A DNA stretch of 24,561 bases from Intrasporangium_A sp039812505. Lineage in GTDB: Bacteria; Actinomycetota; Actinomycetes; Actinomycetales; Dermatophilaceae. A model generated the notes under the pieces. It searched no databases. It saw only the letters and a list, made by a program, of their open reading frames with translations, and was not told the origin of the DNA. Shown here piece after piece: positions 1 through 6,371 of the stretch. The first letter of the stretch is position 1. The number at the start of each line of letters is the position of its first letter. The stretch is from assembly GCF_039812505.1 (NCBI RefSeq), contig NZ_JBDIAQ010000047.1, forward strand, positions 1 through 24,561. The letters are read 5' to 3'. Made by a program: the position numbers and the translations under genes.

Positions 1-244
1 CGTTCATGGCTCGAGTGTCCCATCACAGTCGCCGGTTCGCACCCGTCGCGAGACGGGGGGCTTGTGGGCAATGACCCGCGGAGGAGAAGCAGGAGGCGCA
101 CGCCGACTCGTGATCTTCGACCGCAGCGACCGGCCGAGCTCGGACCAATAGGAGATACTGCAGCCGGTGCGCCGCTGGTGCGCCGCGCCGTTACCCTGTG
201 GATAACTCCGGCGGCAAATCGGCCGAGTCTGCTTGCCTATAGGC
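1..244. other. Gene-free left edge with one small hairpin
   Basis: I see no convincing gene here: open frames on both strands lack coding character and recognisable motifs. A 6-bp perfect stem with a GCGA tetraloop lies at 42-57 (CCCGTC-GCGA-GACGGG). It could be the terminator of a gene lying left of the window, but there is no T-tract. A tRNA T-arm look-alike around 31-45 was considered and dropped. A perfect DnaA box is listed separately. No clear -10/-35 pair or Shine-Dalgarno sequence precedes the first gene. Confidence 0.4.
197..205 (-). promoter_or_regulatory. Perfect single DnaA box (TTATCCACA on minus strand)
   Basis: The plus strand reads TGTGGATAA, the exact reverse complement of the consensus DnaA box. 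With A/T about 14 % each, such a 9-mer is expected well under once in the window by a simple base-composition estimate. It lies about 40 bp upstream of the first gene. There is no cluster of boxes and no AT-rich unwinding element, so this is not an origin. It may be a DnaA titration or regulatory site, or chance. Confidence 0.45.
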
Positions 245-1285
245 ATGCACCGTCGCCTACCGCGTTCGTCGTCTCATCGCATCCTGCCATTGCTCGCGAT
301 CGCGTGCCTCGCCCTCGCTCTCGTCACCGGCTGTGCTGGTCAGGCGGGACCCGCCGAGAGCACATCGTCTGGGACGAGCACCGCCCGGACGCCCGCCGAC
401 TCGAGCCCGCAGGCGGCCCTCGACCTGCCTCGTGCCACGGCAGCGATGGCGGACTACGACAGGCGCAACAACGCCGCCGCCAGGACCGCCTACGCGAAGA
501 TGGATGCCAAGGCGTGGCGAACGGCGGATATCGGTCCACTCCTGCTGGCGGACGACTTCGCCGTCGTGTTCCGGAAGCTGTCTCCTGCCTCCGAGCGCAA
601 GCCGCATGTGGACTTCTCGATGACCCCGGAGCGGGTATATGCCGCCGGCCCCAGCGCTTTCCCGCAGCTGGCCCTCGTCGCCGGCCCGATGACCGGCGTG
701 GAGGCCTCCGAGCGAGCGTGGCTGGGTGTTCGCCTCATGGCCCAGACCACGGCAGGGGGGACCTGGTTCAACGCCCAGTCCCTGAGTGTCGAGCCTGCCG
801 ACCTGCCCGCGCCGGTCGTGCCCGGACCCGCCGCCCAAGTGAGCGACGCCCAGCTGAAGCGATTCGCGGGTGTGCGCCCCGCGCTGACCGCCTACCTTGA
901 GAAGAAGAAGGCCTCCGACCGGATCGACACGGCCTCTGTCGAGCCGCTACGGAAGGAGTTGCGCAAGCCCGGGGACTCATCCCTGGCCAACCTGACGGTC
1001 ACCTGCGTTCCCTTCCCCGACAACACCCCCGGCGCGGCGGCAGTCTGGCGAGCCGACGCAGGTGCTATCGGCGTGTTGGCGCTGCGATGCCAGACCTACG
1101 CCCAGCTGAAGGACCGCACCACTTACATGAAGCTGCCTGAGCGCACCAGGGCGGTCCTCGGCATCCGGGACAAGTACCCGCAGGACTTCACGTTCTCATT
1201 CCTGCTCCAGACGCTCGTCACCCTGCCCGAGTCCGGCCCGGCCAAGGTCATCGGGCACAGCACCCAGCAGATCCTGACGCGGTGA
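245..1285 (+). CDS. Putative secreted lipoprotein, unknown function (346 aa)
   Basis: I do not recognise a family. The N terminus is a classic lipoprotein signal: basic residues (MHRR..), a hydrophobic stretch (about residues 12-29) and a lipobox LVTGC with the lipidated Cys near residue 30. A Thr/Ser/Ala/Pro-rich linker follows, as expected for a protein tethered outside the actinobacterial membrane. The remaining ~280 residues are soluble, with no transmembrane segment and no obvious catalytic motif. ATG 245 is chosen because it begins directly with the basic n-region; TTG at 233 is in frame and would add four residues. Neither has a clear ribosome binding site. The gene converges on the minus-strand glycosidase-like gene 47 bp downstream. 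Confidence 0.75.
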   Translation: MHRRLPRSSSHRILPLLAIACLALALVTGCAGQAGPAESTSSGTSTARTPADSSPQAALDLPRATAAMADYDRRNNAAARTAYAKMDAKAWRTADIGPLLLADDFAVVFRKLSPASERKPHVDFSMTPERVYAAGPSAFPQLALVAGPMTGVEASERAWLGVRLMAQTTAGGTWFNAQSLSVEPADLPAPVVPGPAAQVSDAQLKRFAGVRPALTAYLEKKKASDRIDTASVEPLRKELRKPGDSSLANLTVTCVPFPDNTPGAAAVWRADAGAIGVLALRCQTYAQLKDRTTYMKLPERTRAVLGIRDKYPQDFTFSFLLQTLVTLPESGPAKVIGHSTQQILTR

Positions 1286-1332
1286 ACCGTGTGACGGCGC
1301 GAACCTGGACGGGAAGGACCGGTGTGCCCTGC

Positions 1333-2913
1333 TCAGAAGATCGCGTTGATGCCGTTCCAGCCGCTGCCGATCTGGACCCTGGTGAGCCAGCCTCCGGAGG
1401 TGGTTCGCGGGTAGAGCCACAGTCGCCCCTCCCTGTCCCTGGCGACGATGTCAGGCACTCGGTCGCCGTTCAGGTCGCCCGGGCTCATGATGGCCGTCAT
1501 CCCGTTCCACCCGGTCCCGATGCGGGCCTTGCTGAGCCAGCCGCCCTTGCCGTTGCCGGGGTAGAGCCACAGGTAGCCGGTCGAGCGCTGGCGGGCGACG
1601 ATGTCGGCGAACCCGTCGCCGGTCACGTCGCCGGCACCGACGATCACGTCGAAGCCCTGCCAGCCGCTGCCGATCTTCACCCCGGAGCGCACCGTGCCGG
1701 AGCCGGTGCCGGCGTAGAGGTAGAGGTTCCCGCTGGAGGCTCCGCGCGCGATGACGTCCACCCGCTGGTCGCCGTCGAAGTCCCCGGGCGCGACGATCCG
1801 GTCGAGGCCGTCCCAGCCCGTGCCCACCCTGACCCGCGGGAGCCACCCGCCCCTGCCATTGCCACGGTAGAGCCACAGGTCGCCGGTCGATCGCTGGCGG
1901 GCGAGCACGTCCTGCGGACCGTCACCGCTGAGGTCGCCGACCGTCTCGAGGACGTCCATGCCCGACCACCCGGTGCCGATCCGCGACCCGGGTGAGAGCG
2001 TTCCGCGGGTCGTCCCGGCGTAGATCCGCAGCTCGCCGGTCGAGGCGACCCGGGCCAGCACGTCGTTGGTCCAGTCGCCGTTGAACTCCGCGGTCGAGTT
2101 GGACAGCGTCGAGGCCGGCATCGGCAGGGCGGTGAAGCCGTACGTGCCGCAGGTGCGGTCGTAGTCCCGTTCGTCGTCGTACCACTGCGACAGGTACACG
2201 TGGCCGCCGGAGAAGCTCGTCTGGGTGCAGCGGTCGGCCGCCTCCTCCGGATAGTCCAGCCGGCCCGCCGTGGCCCACACCGGGACCCCCGGCAGGCGCC
2301 AGCCACCGGTGATCTCCCGCCACCCGTTGGCATACGAGTACAGGCCGTATGGGTAGCCGGCGTCGCGCAGGCCCCGCATCACGCCCTCGACGACGTACCG
2401 GTTCGCGCGCTCCTTGGCAGCCGTGCCGGTCGGCCACGGCTGGGCGCTGCGCGGCTCCACGTCGATCCACACCACGGGCGCCTTGAACCCGACCCCGGCC
2501 AGGCTGTCGACCGCGAACCGCGCCTGTGCGTAGCCGACGTTGGAGAGCTTGCCCGCCGTGGTGCTCGCCGACCAGGGACCCTTGCTGCCGTAGGTCGTCA
2601 GCTGGGCGGAGGTCGGGTACGCGGCCATCGTGTAGGCCTGCGCCGGCTTGCCGTGGTCCTTGACCCAGGCGACCTGACTCGCCAGGCAGGGGTTCTCGGT
2701 GAAGGGCAGGCCCTTGGTCAGCCCGACGACGACGAACTGGGTCGACGACGGAGGCATCGGCAGGCCGTACCCGCCGACGCTGCTCGGGCACTGCGGCCAC
2801 GAGATGTCGTGGCCGAACATCGTGGCGGCGGAGGCGGTGGGCGCGACGGCGATCGCGCAGGTGGCCAGGACGAGAGCGCCCAGGACGGTGGAAACGGCGG
2901 TGCGACGACCCAT
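1333..2913 (-). CDS. Secreted GH25-like (DUF1906-type) protein with FG-GAP/VCBS repeats (526 aa)
   Basis: ATG 2913 is chosen because AAGGAG lies just upstream and a textbook Sec signal peptide follows (MGRR.. then a hydrophobic core, cleavage near ASA-A, residue 29/30); the open frame extends further upstream but is not coding-like. Residues ~33-260 resemble GH25/DUF1906 TIM-barrel domains: FGHDISWPQC at the start, an acidic VVWIDVEP strand (~147-154) where GH25 enzymes carry catalytic Asp/Glu, and YSYANGW. Residues ~277-526 hold five ~51-residue repeats, each with a D/F-x-(S/D/T/N)-GD-x3-D calcium-type loop (near 278, 327, 378, 429 and 480), then LWLY and GTGWxG signatures typical of FG-GAP/VCBS beta-propeller blades. 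Likely secreted, possibly acting on peptidoglycan or polysaccharide, with the repeats as a binding module. Substrate is inferred only. Confidence 0.8.
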   Translation of the reverse strand: MGRRTAVSTVLGALVLATCAIAVAPTASAATMFGHDISWPQCPSSVGGYGLPMPPSSTQFVVVGLTKGLPFTENPCLASQVAWVKDHGKPAQAYTMAAYPTSAQLTTYGSKGPWSASTTAGKLSNVGYAQARFAVDSLAGVGFKAPVVWIDVEPRSAQPWPTGTAAKERANRYVVEGVMRGLRDAGYPYGLYSYANGWREITGGWRLPGVPVWATAGRLDYPEEAADRCTQTSFSGGHVYLSQWYDDERDYDRTCGTYGFTALPMPASTLSNSTAEFNGDWTNDVLARVASTGELRIYAGTTRGTLSPGSRIGTGWSGMDVLETVGDLSGDGPQDVLARQRSTGDLWLYRGNGRGGWLPRVRVGTGWDGLDRIVAPGDFDGDQRVDVIARGASSGNLYLYAGTGSGTVRSGVKIGSGWQGFDVIVGAGDVTGDGFADIVARQRSTGYLWLYPGNGKGGWLSKARIGTGWNGMTAIMSPGDLNGDRVPDIVARDREGRLWLYPRTTSGGWLTRVQIGSGWNGINAIF

Positions 2914-2958
2914 GGTGGTCTCCTTCGACCTGTCCAGTGGAGCAACCCACCCAGTCTG

Positions 2959-2994
2959 ACGGTAGGGACCATGGTCATGGGTCCCCGATAACCT
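2959..2994 (+). promoter_or_regulatory. dapB leaderless promoter with imperfect palindrome
   Basis: A TAnnnT -10 box, TAACCT, occupies 2989-2994, and the GTG of dapB follows after 7 nt (3002), placing the likely transcription start at or next to the start codon. Just upstream is an imperfect inverted repeat, GGGACCAT (2965-2972) / ATGGGTCCC (2977-2985), containing the 9-mer GGTAGGGAC (2961-2969) that recurs in the hairpin upstream of dapA. No convincing -35 box is visible. The region also separates dapB from the divergent secreted-protein gene. Confidence 0.5.
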
Positions 2995-3001
2995 GTGGTT
3001 C

Positions 3002-3835
3002 GTGACGGATGCGAGCAGTGGCGCCGAGACCAGTGGACCCGAGACCAGTGGACCCGAGACCAGTGGACCCGAGGTCAAGGTGGGCGTCATCGGTGCCGAG
3101 GGCAGGATGGGCTCGCAGGTGTGCCGGGCCGTCGAGGCAGCCGACGGGCTGCGCCTCGTGGCCCGGTACGACCAGGGCGACGACCTCGGTGACCTGGGCG
3201 GGGCGGATGTCGTCGTCGAGTTCTCGGTGCCGGAGGCGTCACCGGGCAACGTCGCGCACTGCGTGGCCCGGGGCGTGCACGTCGTCGTCGGCACGACCGG
3301 CTGGGACGACGGGCGGCTCGAGACCCTGCGCGGCCGGCTGGCCGACGCCCCGCCCACCGCCACCGGGTCGCCGGTGGGGGTCCTGGTCGCCCCGAACTTC
3401 GCGATCGGCGCGATCCTGATGATGTCGTTCGCCGCGCAGGCCGCCCGCTTCTACGAGTCGGTCGAGATCGTCGAGCTGCACCATCCCGACAAGGTCGACG
3501 CGCCCTCGGGCACCGCCGCGCGCACGGCCGGGCTGGTGGCGGCCGCCCGGGACCGGGCCGGCGCCGGACCCGTGCCGGACGCCACCACCCACGACCCGGA
3601 CGGTGCGCGCGGGGCCCGGGTGAGCGGCATACCCGTGCACTCGGTGCGGCTGCGCGGCCTGGTCGCCCACCAGGAGGTGCTGCTGGGCAACGTGGGCGAG
3701 CTGCTGACCATCCGGCACGACTCGTTCGACCGGGCCTCGTTCATGCCCGGCGTCATCGCGGGCGTGCGCCGGGTGGCCGACCACCCGGGGCTGACCGTCG
3801 GGCTCGAGCACTACCTCGGGCTGGCCGAGCCGTGA
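3002..3835 (+). CDS. dapB: 4-hydroxy-tetrahydrodipicolinate reductase DapB (277 aa)
   Basis: Cytosolic NAD(P)H-dependent reductase that converts 4-hydroxy-tetrahydrodipicolinate to tetrahydrodipicolinate in the DAP/lysine pathway. Seen: the Rossmann glycine motif VGVIGAEGRMG (27-37), GTTGW (97-101), PNFAIGAILM (131-140) and the substrate-binding signature ELHHPDKVDAPSGTA (158-172). The domain is full length, but the protein carries a ~24-residue N-terminal extension made largely of three ETSGP repeats, encoded by a perfect 15-bp tandem repeat. GTG 3002 is favoured because a -10 box sits 7 nt upstream (leaderless start); a GTG within the KVGVIG motif (~3080) could give a repeat-less form. The stop overlaps the idi start by 4 bp, implying translational coupling. 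Confidence 0.96.
   Translation: MTDASSGAETSGPETSGPETSGPEVKVGVIGAEGRMGSQVCRAVEAADGLRLVARYDQGDDLGDLGGADVVVEFSVPEASPGNVAHCVARGVHVVVGTTGWDDGRLETLRGRLADAPPTATGSPVGVLVAPNFAIGAILMMSFAAQAARFYESVEIVELHHPDKVDAPSGTAARTAGLVAAARDRAGAGPVPDATTHDPDGARGARVSGIPVHSVRLRGLVAHQEVLLGNVGELLTIRHDSFDRASFMPGVIAGVRRVADHPGLTVGLEHYLGLAEP
3026..3073 (+). repeat. Perfect 15-bp tandem repeat, 3.2 copies, in dapB
   Basis: The unit GAGACCAGTGGACCC occurs at 3026-3040, 3041-3055 and 3056-3070 without mismatch, followed by GAG. A degenerate half-copy may precede it (3013-3025). It encodes Glu-Thr-Ser-Gly-Pro three times. Because the unit is a multiple of three, copy-number change would lengthen or shorten the N-terminal tail without shifting the frame. 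Confidence 0.95.
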
Positions 3836-4419
3836 CCGGTGGTGGCGAGGAGCTGGTCGTGCTGCTCTCCGGGGACGGCCACCGGGTCGGGGTCGCCCCG
3901 AAGCGGTCCGTCCACGGCCCGGACACGCCCCTGCACCTGGCCTTCTCGGCCTATCTCTTCGACGCGGGCGACCGCCTGCTCGTGACGCAGCGGGCCCTGG
4001 ACAAGGCGACCTTCCCGGGGGTCTGGACCAACTCGGTCTGCGGGCATCCCGCCCCGGACGAGCCGCTCGAGGAGGCAGTGCGCCGTCGGGCGAGCGACGA
4101 GCTCGGGCTCGGCGTGCACGACCTGCGCCTCGTGCTGCCGCGCTTCGGTTACCGCGCCGAGATGGACGGCATCGTCGAGTGGGAGCTGTGCCCCGTGCTC
4201 GTCGGCAGGGTCAGGACGCAGCCGCATCCTGACCCTGCGGAGGTGGCCTCCTTCGAGTGGGACGAGTGGCCGGCCTTCGCCGGCGAGGTCCTTGCCGGTC
4301 GGGAGGTCTCCCAGTGGTGTCGACTCCAGGTCGCCGAGCTCGTCGCGCTCGGGCCGGGGCCGGACGCGTGGCCCACGGCGGACGCCGCCGACCTGCCGGC
4401 CGCCGTGAGCTGGTCCTGA
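3832..4419 (+). CDS. idi: Isopentenyl-diphosphate delta-isomerase, type I (195 aa)
   Basis: Nudix-fold enzyme interconverting isopentenyl and dimethylallyl diphosphate in isoprenoid synthesis. Seen: catalytic Cys70 in TNSVCGHP and Glu117 in EWELCPV (equivalent to E. coli C67/E116), the Nudix-like helix LEEAVRRRASDELGL (79-93), and metal-ligand histidines (H28, H35). Length matches bacterial Idi. The GTG start overlaps the dapB TGA as GTGA. No isoprenoid gene is adjacent, so the pairing with dapB appears to be transcriptional convenience rather than pathway logic. Confidence 0.95.
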   Translation: MTGGGEELVVLLSGDGHRVGVAPKRSVHGPDTPLHLAFSAYLFDAGDRLLVTQRALDKATFPGVWTNSVCGHPAPDEPLEEAVRRRASDELGLGVHDLRLVLPRFGYRAEMDGIVEWELCPVLVGRVRTQPHPDPAEVASFEWDEWPAFAGEVLAGREVSQWCRLQVAELVALGPGPDAWPTADAADLPAAVSWS

Positions 4420-4502
4420 CCCCGCTCGGGCTCGAGCGGCCGACACGCTCTGAGCACTCGAGGTGGCTACGGCGGAGACGTTCTGCATGTGGCCCCGAAC
4501 CG

Positions 4503-4679
4503 GCGAGCCCGGCGGTCATGGCCGTGCTCGGCCGGGCCGCGTGGTGGCTGCCGCAGTGGCTGTCCAGGATCCTGCCAAACCCTCGAGGTCGAGGGGACCG
4601 GCTCAAGGCCCACCTGTTCGCGCGCGAGGCGTCGGACAGCACGTTGACGGGCGAGGTGGACGTGCCCGCACGTCGGTGA
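4503..4679 (+). pseudogene. 3' remnant of an MMPL/RND-family transporter gene
   Basis: One frame reads PAVMAVLGRAAWWLPQWLSR followed by ILPN and runs to a TGA at 4677-4679. This is the characteristic C-terminal end of MMPL membrane transporters (VPAxMxLLGxxxWWLPRWLDRxLP, the last transmembrane segment and tail). Nothing upstream in the frame resembles the rest of an ~700-residue MMPL protein: the frame passes straight into an out-of-frame reading of idi. I conclude that this is the surviving stump of a deleted gene. In-frame ATG at 4518 has no visible ribosome binding site. The stretch 4420-4742 contains nothing else I can support apart from the hairpin at 4693-4713. Confidence 0.6.
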
Positions 4680-4692
4680 GTGGCGCCGTCGA

Positions 4693-4713
4693 GCCGCGCA
4701 TCGTCAGCGCGGC
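4693..4713. terminator. Perfect 7-bp hairpin between MMPL remnant and toxin gene
   Basis: GCCGCGC (4693-4699), loop ATCGTCA, GCGCGGC (4707-4713) form a perfect GC-rich stem in the convergent gap between the plus-strand remnant and the minus-strand toxin gene. There is no T-tract, as is usual for actinobacterial terminators. Position supports a bidirectional terminator; activity is inferred. Confidence 0.4.
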
Positions 4714-4742
4714 AGGGCGATCACGTTCAGTCACGTCACTCG

Positions 4743-5090
4743 TCAGAGCGACCCGAGGTCGAGCAGAAGGGCCAGCGTCTCGCGAACCTCGCCGAGGGCC
4801 ACTGGGCCGATGTTGCCGATGTTCTGCTGGATCCGAGTCGTCGCCACGGAACGAACATGCTGGCACTGGGCCGACGAACGCGCCCCGAGCTCGTTGTCGT
4901 CATCCGGGTCGATGACGACCTCGGTGCCGCTCCGGCGAGTCGTCGGGGTCAAGGGGACGACCTGGACGACATTCGGCCCACCCCGCAGGACCCGCTCCGC
5001 CGTCACCACGACGGCCGGTCGGCGAAGTCCGGCCTCGCTGCCGGTGGGTGTCCCGAGGTCGAGCTCGACGACGTCACCCGGCGTCAGCAT
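4743..5090 (-). CDS. mazF: MazF/PemK-family endoribonuclease toxin (115 aa)
   Basis: Likely sequence-specific mRNA interferase of a type II toxin-antitoxin module. Seen: the PemK/MazF pattern PGDVVELDLG (4-13), GLRRPAVVV (~23-31) with the usual basic residue, VVPLTPT (~45-51), and a C-terminal CQHVRSVATTRI followed by IGPVALGEV, matching the CDQIRTVDKxRL/IGxLsxE order of the family. Length is normal. ATG 5090 is chosen because it opens at the conserved PGDVV block, 17 bp inside the antitoxin gene, with GAGGAG upstream; an upstream in-frame ATG (5162) would add 24 non-homologous residues. Transcribed with the antitoxin. Confidence 0.88.
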   Translation of the reverse strand: MLTPGDVVELDLGTPTGSEAGLRRPAVVVTAERVLRGGPNVVQVVPLTPTTRRSGTEVVIDPDDDNELGARSSAQCQHVRSVATTRIQQNIGNIGPVALGEVRETLALLLDLGSL

Positions 5091-5271
5091 CGAGCCACAC
5101 CGTCTCCTCGTCGGTGAGCTCCGTCGCGAGGTCTCGGCCCATCGCGTCCTGGCGGAGGGCACGGATCGCCCGACTCACCGTCTGGTCGATCGTCTCATGG
5201 CGTTGGGCGGCCAACCGGGTCACGCGCGCATGAGTCTCTCGGCTGACTCGGATCGTCGTCGTCTGGGCCAT
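5074..5271 (-). CDS. Ribbon-helix-helix antitoxin of the MazF-type pair (65 aa)
   Basis: Small basic-then-acidic protein. Residues 3-35 (TTTIRVSRETHARVTRLA.. then the ETIDQTVSRAIRAL helix) fit a ribbon-helix-helix DNA-binding domain. The acidic tail (ELTDEETVWLDADAG) is the likely toxin-neutralising segment. It lies upstream of the toxin gene and overlaps it by 17 bp, the usual order for conditional cooperativity. Its ATG lies 7 nt after a TACGCT -10 box, so the mRNA is probably leaderless. The adjacent perfect palindrome is the expected autoregulatory site. Confidence 0.88.
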   Translation of the reverse strand: MAQTTTIRVSRETHARVTRLAAQRHETIDQTVSRAIRALRQDAMGRDLATELTDEETVWLDADAG

Positions 5272-5278
5272 GACGCCA

Positions 5279-5315
5279 AGCGTAGCGAGATGTAGACGAA
5301 CACGTCTACATCTCG
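5279..5315 (-). promoter_or_regulatory. Toxin-antitoxin promoter and 13-bp inverted-repeat operator
   Basis: CGAGATGTAGACG (5286-5298) and CGTCTACATCTCG (5303-5315) form a perfect inverted repeat with a 4-nt AACA spacer. On the minus strand, TAGACG (5303-5308) can serve as -35, 18 bp before the -10 box TACGCT (5279-5284), which is 7 nt from the antitoxin ATG. The palindrome therefore covers the -35 and the spacer, an ideal position for repression by a dimeric ribbon-helix-helix protein. Confidence 0.8.
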
Positions 5316-5322
5316 TTCGCGG

Positions 5323-5637
5323 TCAGGCCCAGCCCGTGAGCCGCAGCAGGGCGGCGGTCAGGGCCCCGAGCACGACGACGACGATGAACGGGGCCCGGAG
5401 CAGCAGCGCGACGACGGCAACGCCGACCGCCGCGGCGCGGGCGTCGAGGACCAGTCCGCCGCCTCCCGTCGTGAAGGTCTGGGTGACGACGAGGGCCGCG
5501 AGCAGGGCGATCGGCAGCGCACCGGTCACCCGCTTCACGTGCGGCTCCTGCAGCACCTTGGCCGGGACGAGGTAGCCGGCGAGCTTCAGCGCGAAGGCGA
5601 TCCCGGCGGCGACGAGTACGGCCACCCACATCGTCAT
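5323..5637 (-). CDS. azlD: AzlD-family branched-chain amino acid exporter subunit (104 aa)
   Basis: Small membrane subunit that pairs with AzlC to export branched-chain amino acids or analogues. Seen: about four hydrophobic helices (MWVAVLVAAGIAFALKLAGY; ITGALPIALLAALVV-like; a run at ~66-84; APFIVVVVLGALTAALLRL) and the family-typical GYLVP motif near residue 20. Length of ~100 residues is typical. ATG 5637 overlaps the azlC TGA as ATGA, so the pair should be translated stoichiometrically. It is the last gene of the GNAT-azlC-azlD operon. Confidence 0.9.
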   Translation of the reverse strand: MTMWVAVLVAAGIAFALKLAGYLVPAKVLQEPHVKRVTGALPIALLAALVVTQTFTTGGGGLVLDARAAAVGVAVVALLLRAPFIVVVVLGALTAALLRLTGWA

Positions 5638-6371
5638 GACCGGGCCTCCTTCGTGCGTGCCGGTCGGCGTCCCGGGCCCCGCCAGGTCAGCAGGGCCGCC
5701 GCCGCGGCCGCGATGACCGGCACCCCGGGCGGCAGCGCGGGGGAGAGGGTCATCGCGACGAGGGCCGCCACGAGCGCCACCGCGACCGCGTCGCGGCTGC
5801 GCAGTCGCGGCCACAGCAGGGCGGTGAACGCCGCGCTGGCCGCGGCGTCGAGACCCCACTGCTTCGGGTCGCCCAGCGCGTTGCCGACCAGGGCCCCGAC
5901 GAACGTCATGAGGTTCCACAGCAGGAAGACCGACAGGCCGGTGACCCAGAAGCCGAGGCGGGCGGCTCGCGCGTCGTCCTGGGCGACCGCCACGGCCGTC
6001 GACTCGTCGATCGTGACGTGGGCGGCGGCCAGCCGGCGCAGGTGCCGGACCCCCAGCAGCTGGGTCAGTTCGAGGGCGTATAGCCCGTTGCGGATCCCGA
6101 GCATGGAGGAGGCCGCGATCGCTGCGGGGGCGGCGGTGAGCCCGCCGCCGCCGACGATCCCGATGAAGGCGAACTGCGAGCCACCCGTGAACATCAGCGC
6201 CGACAGCGCCTGGGTCTGCCAGAGGTCCAGGCCGGCGGCCACCGCGAGGGCGCCGAAGCTGATCCCGTAGGCACCGGTCGCCACCCCGACGGAGACGCCC
6301 TGCCGCCAGACCTGGCGGCGCAGCTGCGGGTCGAGCCGCGCGCCGATGGACTTCTCGTGCACCCTGGTCAC
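5634..6371 (-). CDS. azlC: AzlC-family branched-chain amino acid permease (245 aa)
   Basis: Large integral-membrane subunit of the AzlCD exporter. Seen: the AzlC signature near the first helices (GVATGAYGISFGALAVAAGL, then QALSALMFTGGSQFAF), the SSMLGIRNGLYAL segment and a DES motif after HVTI. GTG 6371 is chosen because it overlaps the upstream GNAT stop as GTGA and leaves a normal-length protein; the open frame continues upstream only as an out-of-frame reading of the GNAT gene. Likely translationally coupled on both sides. Confidence 0.92.
   Translation of the reverse strand: MTRVHEKSIGARLDPQLRRQVWRQGVSVGVATGAYGISFGALAVAAGLDLWQTQALSALMFTGGSQFAFIGIVGGGGLTAAPAAIAASSMLGIRNGLYALELTQLLGVRHLRRLAAAHVTIDESTAVAVAQDDARAARLGFWVTGLSVFLLWNLMTFVGALVGNALGDPKQWGLDAAASAAFTALLWPRLRSRDAVAVALVAALVAMTLSPALPPGVPVIAAAAAALLTWRGPGRRPARTKEARS

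Noticed and set aside
31..45. GGTTCGCACCC resembling a tRNA T-arm at the window edge
   Set aside because: The invariant A at loop position 58 is absent and the stem does not pair.
64..900. Long plus-strand open frame overlapping the lipoprotein gene
   Set aside because: Arg/Pro/Ala-rich shadow of the lipoprotein frame, typical of high-GC DNA; no motifs and no start signal.
4463..4915. 150-codon plus-strand frame between idi and the toxin gene
   Set aside because: Runs antisense through the MazF gene, lacks domains and has an Arg/Gly/Pro-rich composition of noncoding frames.
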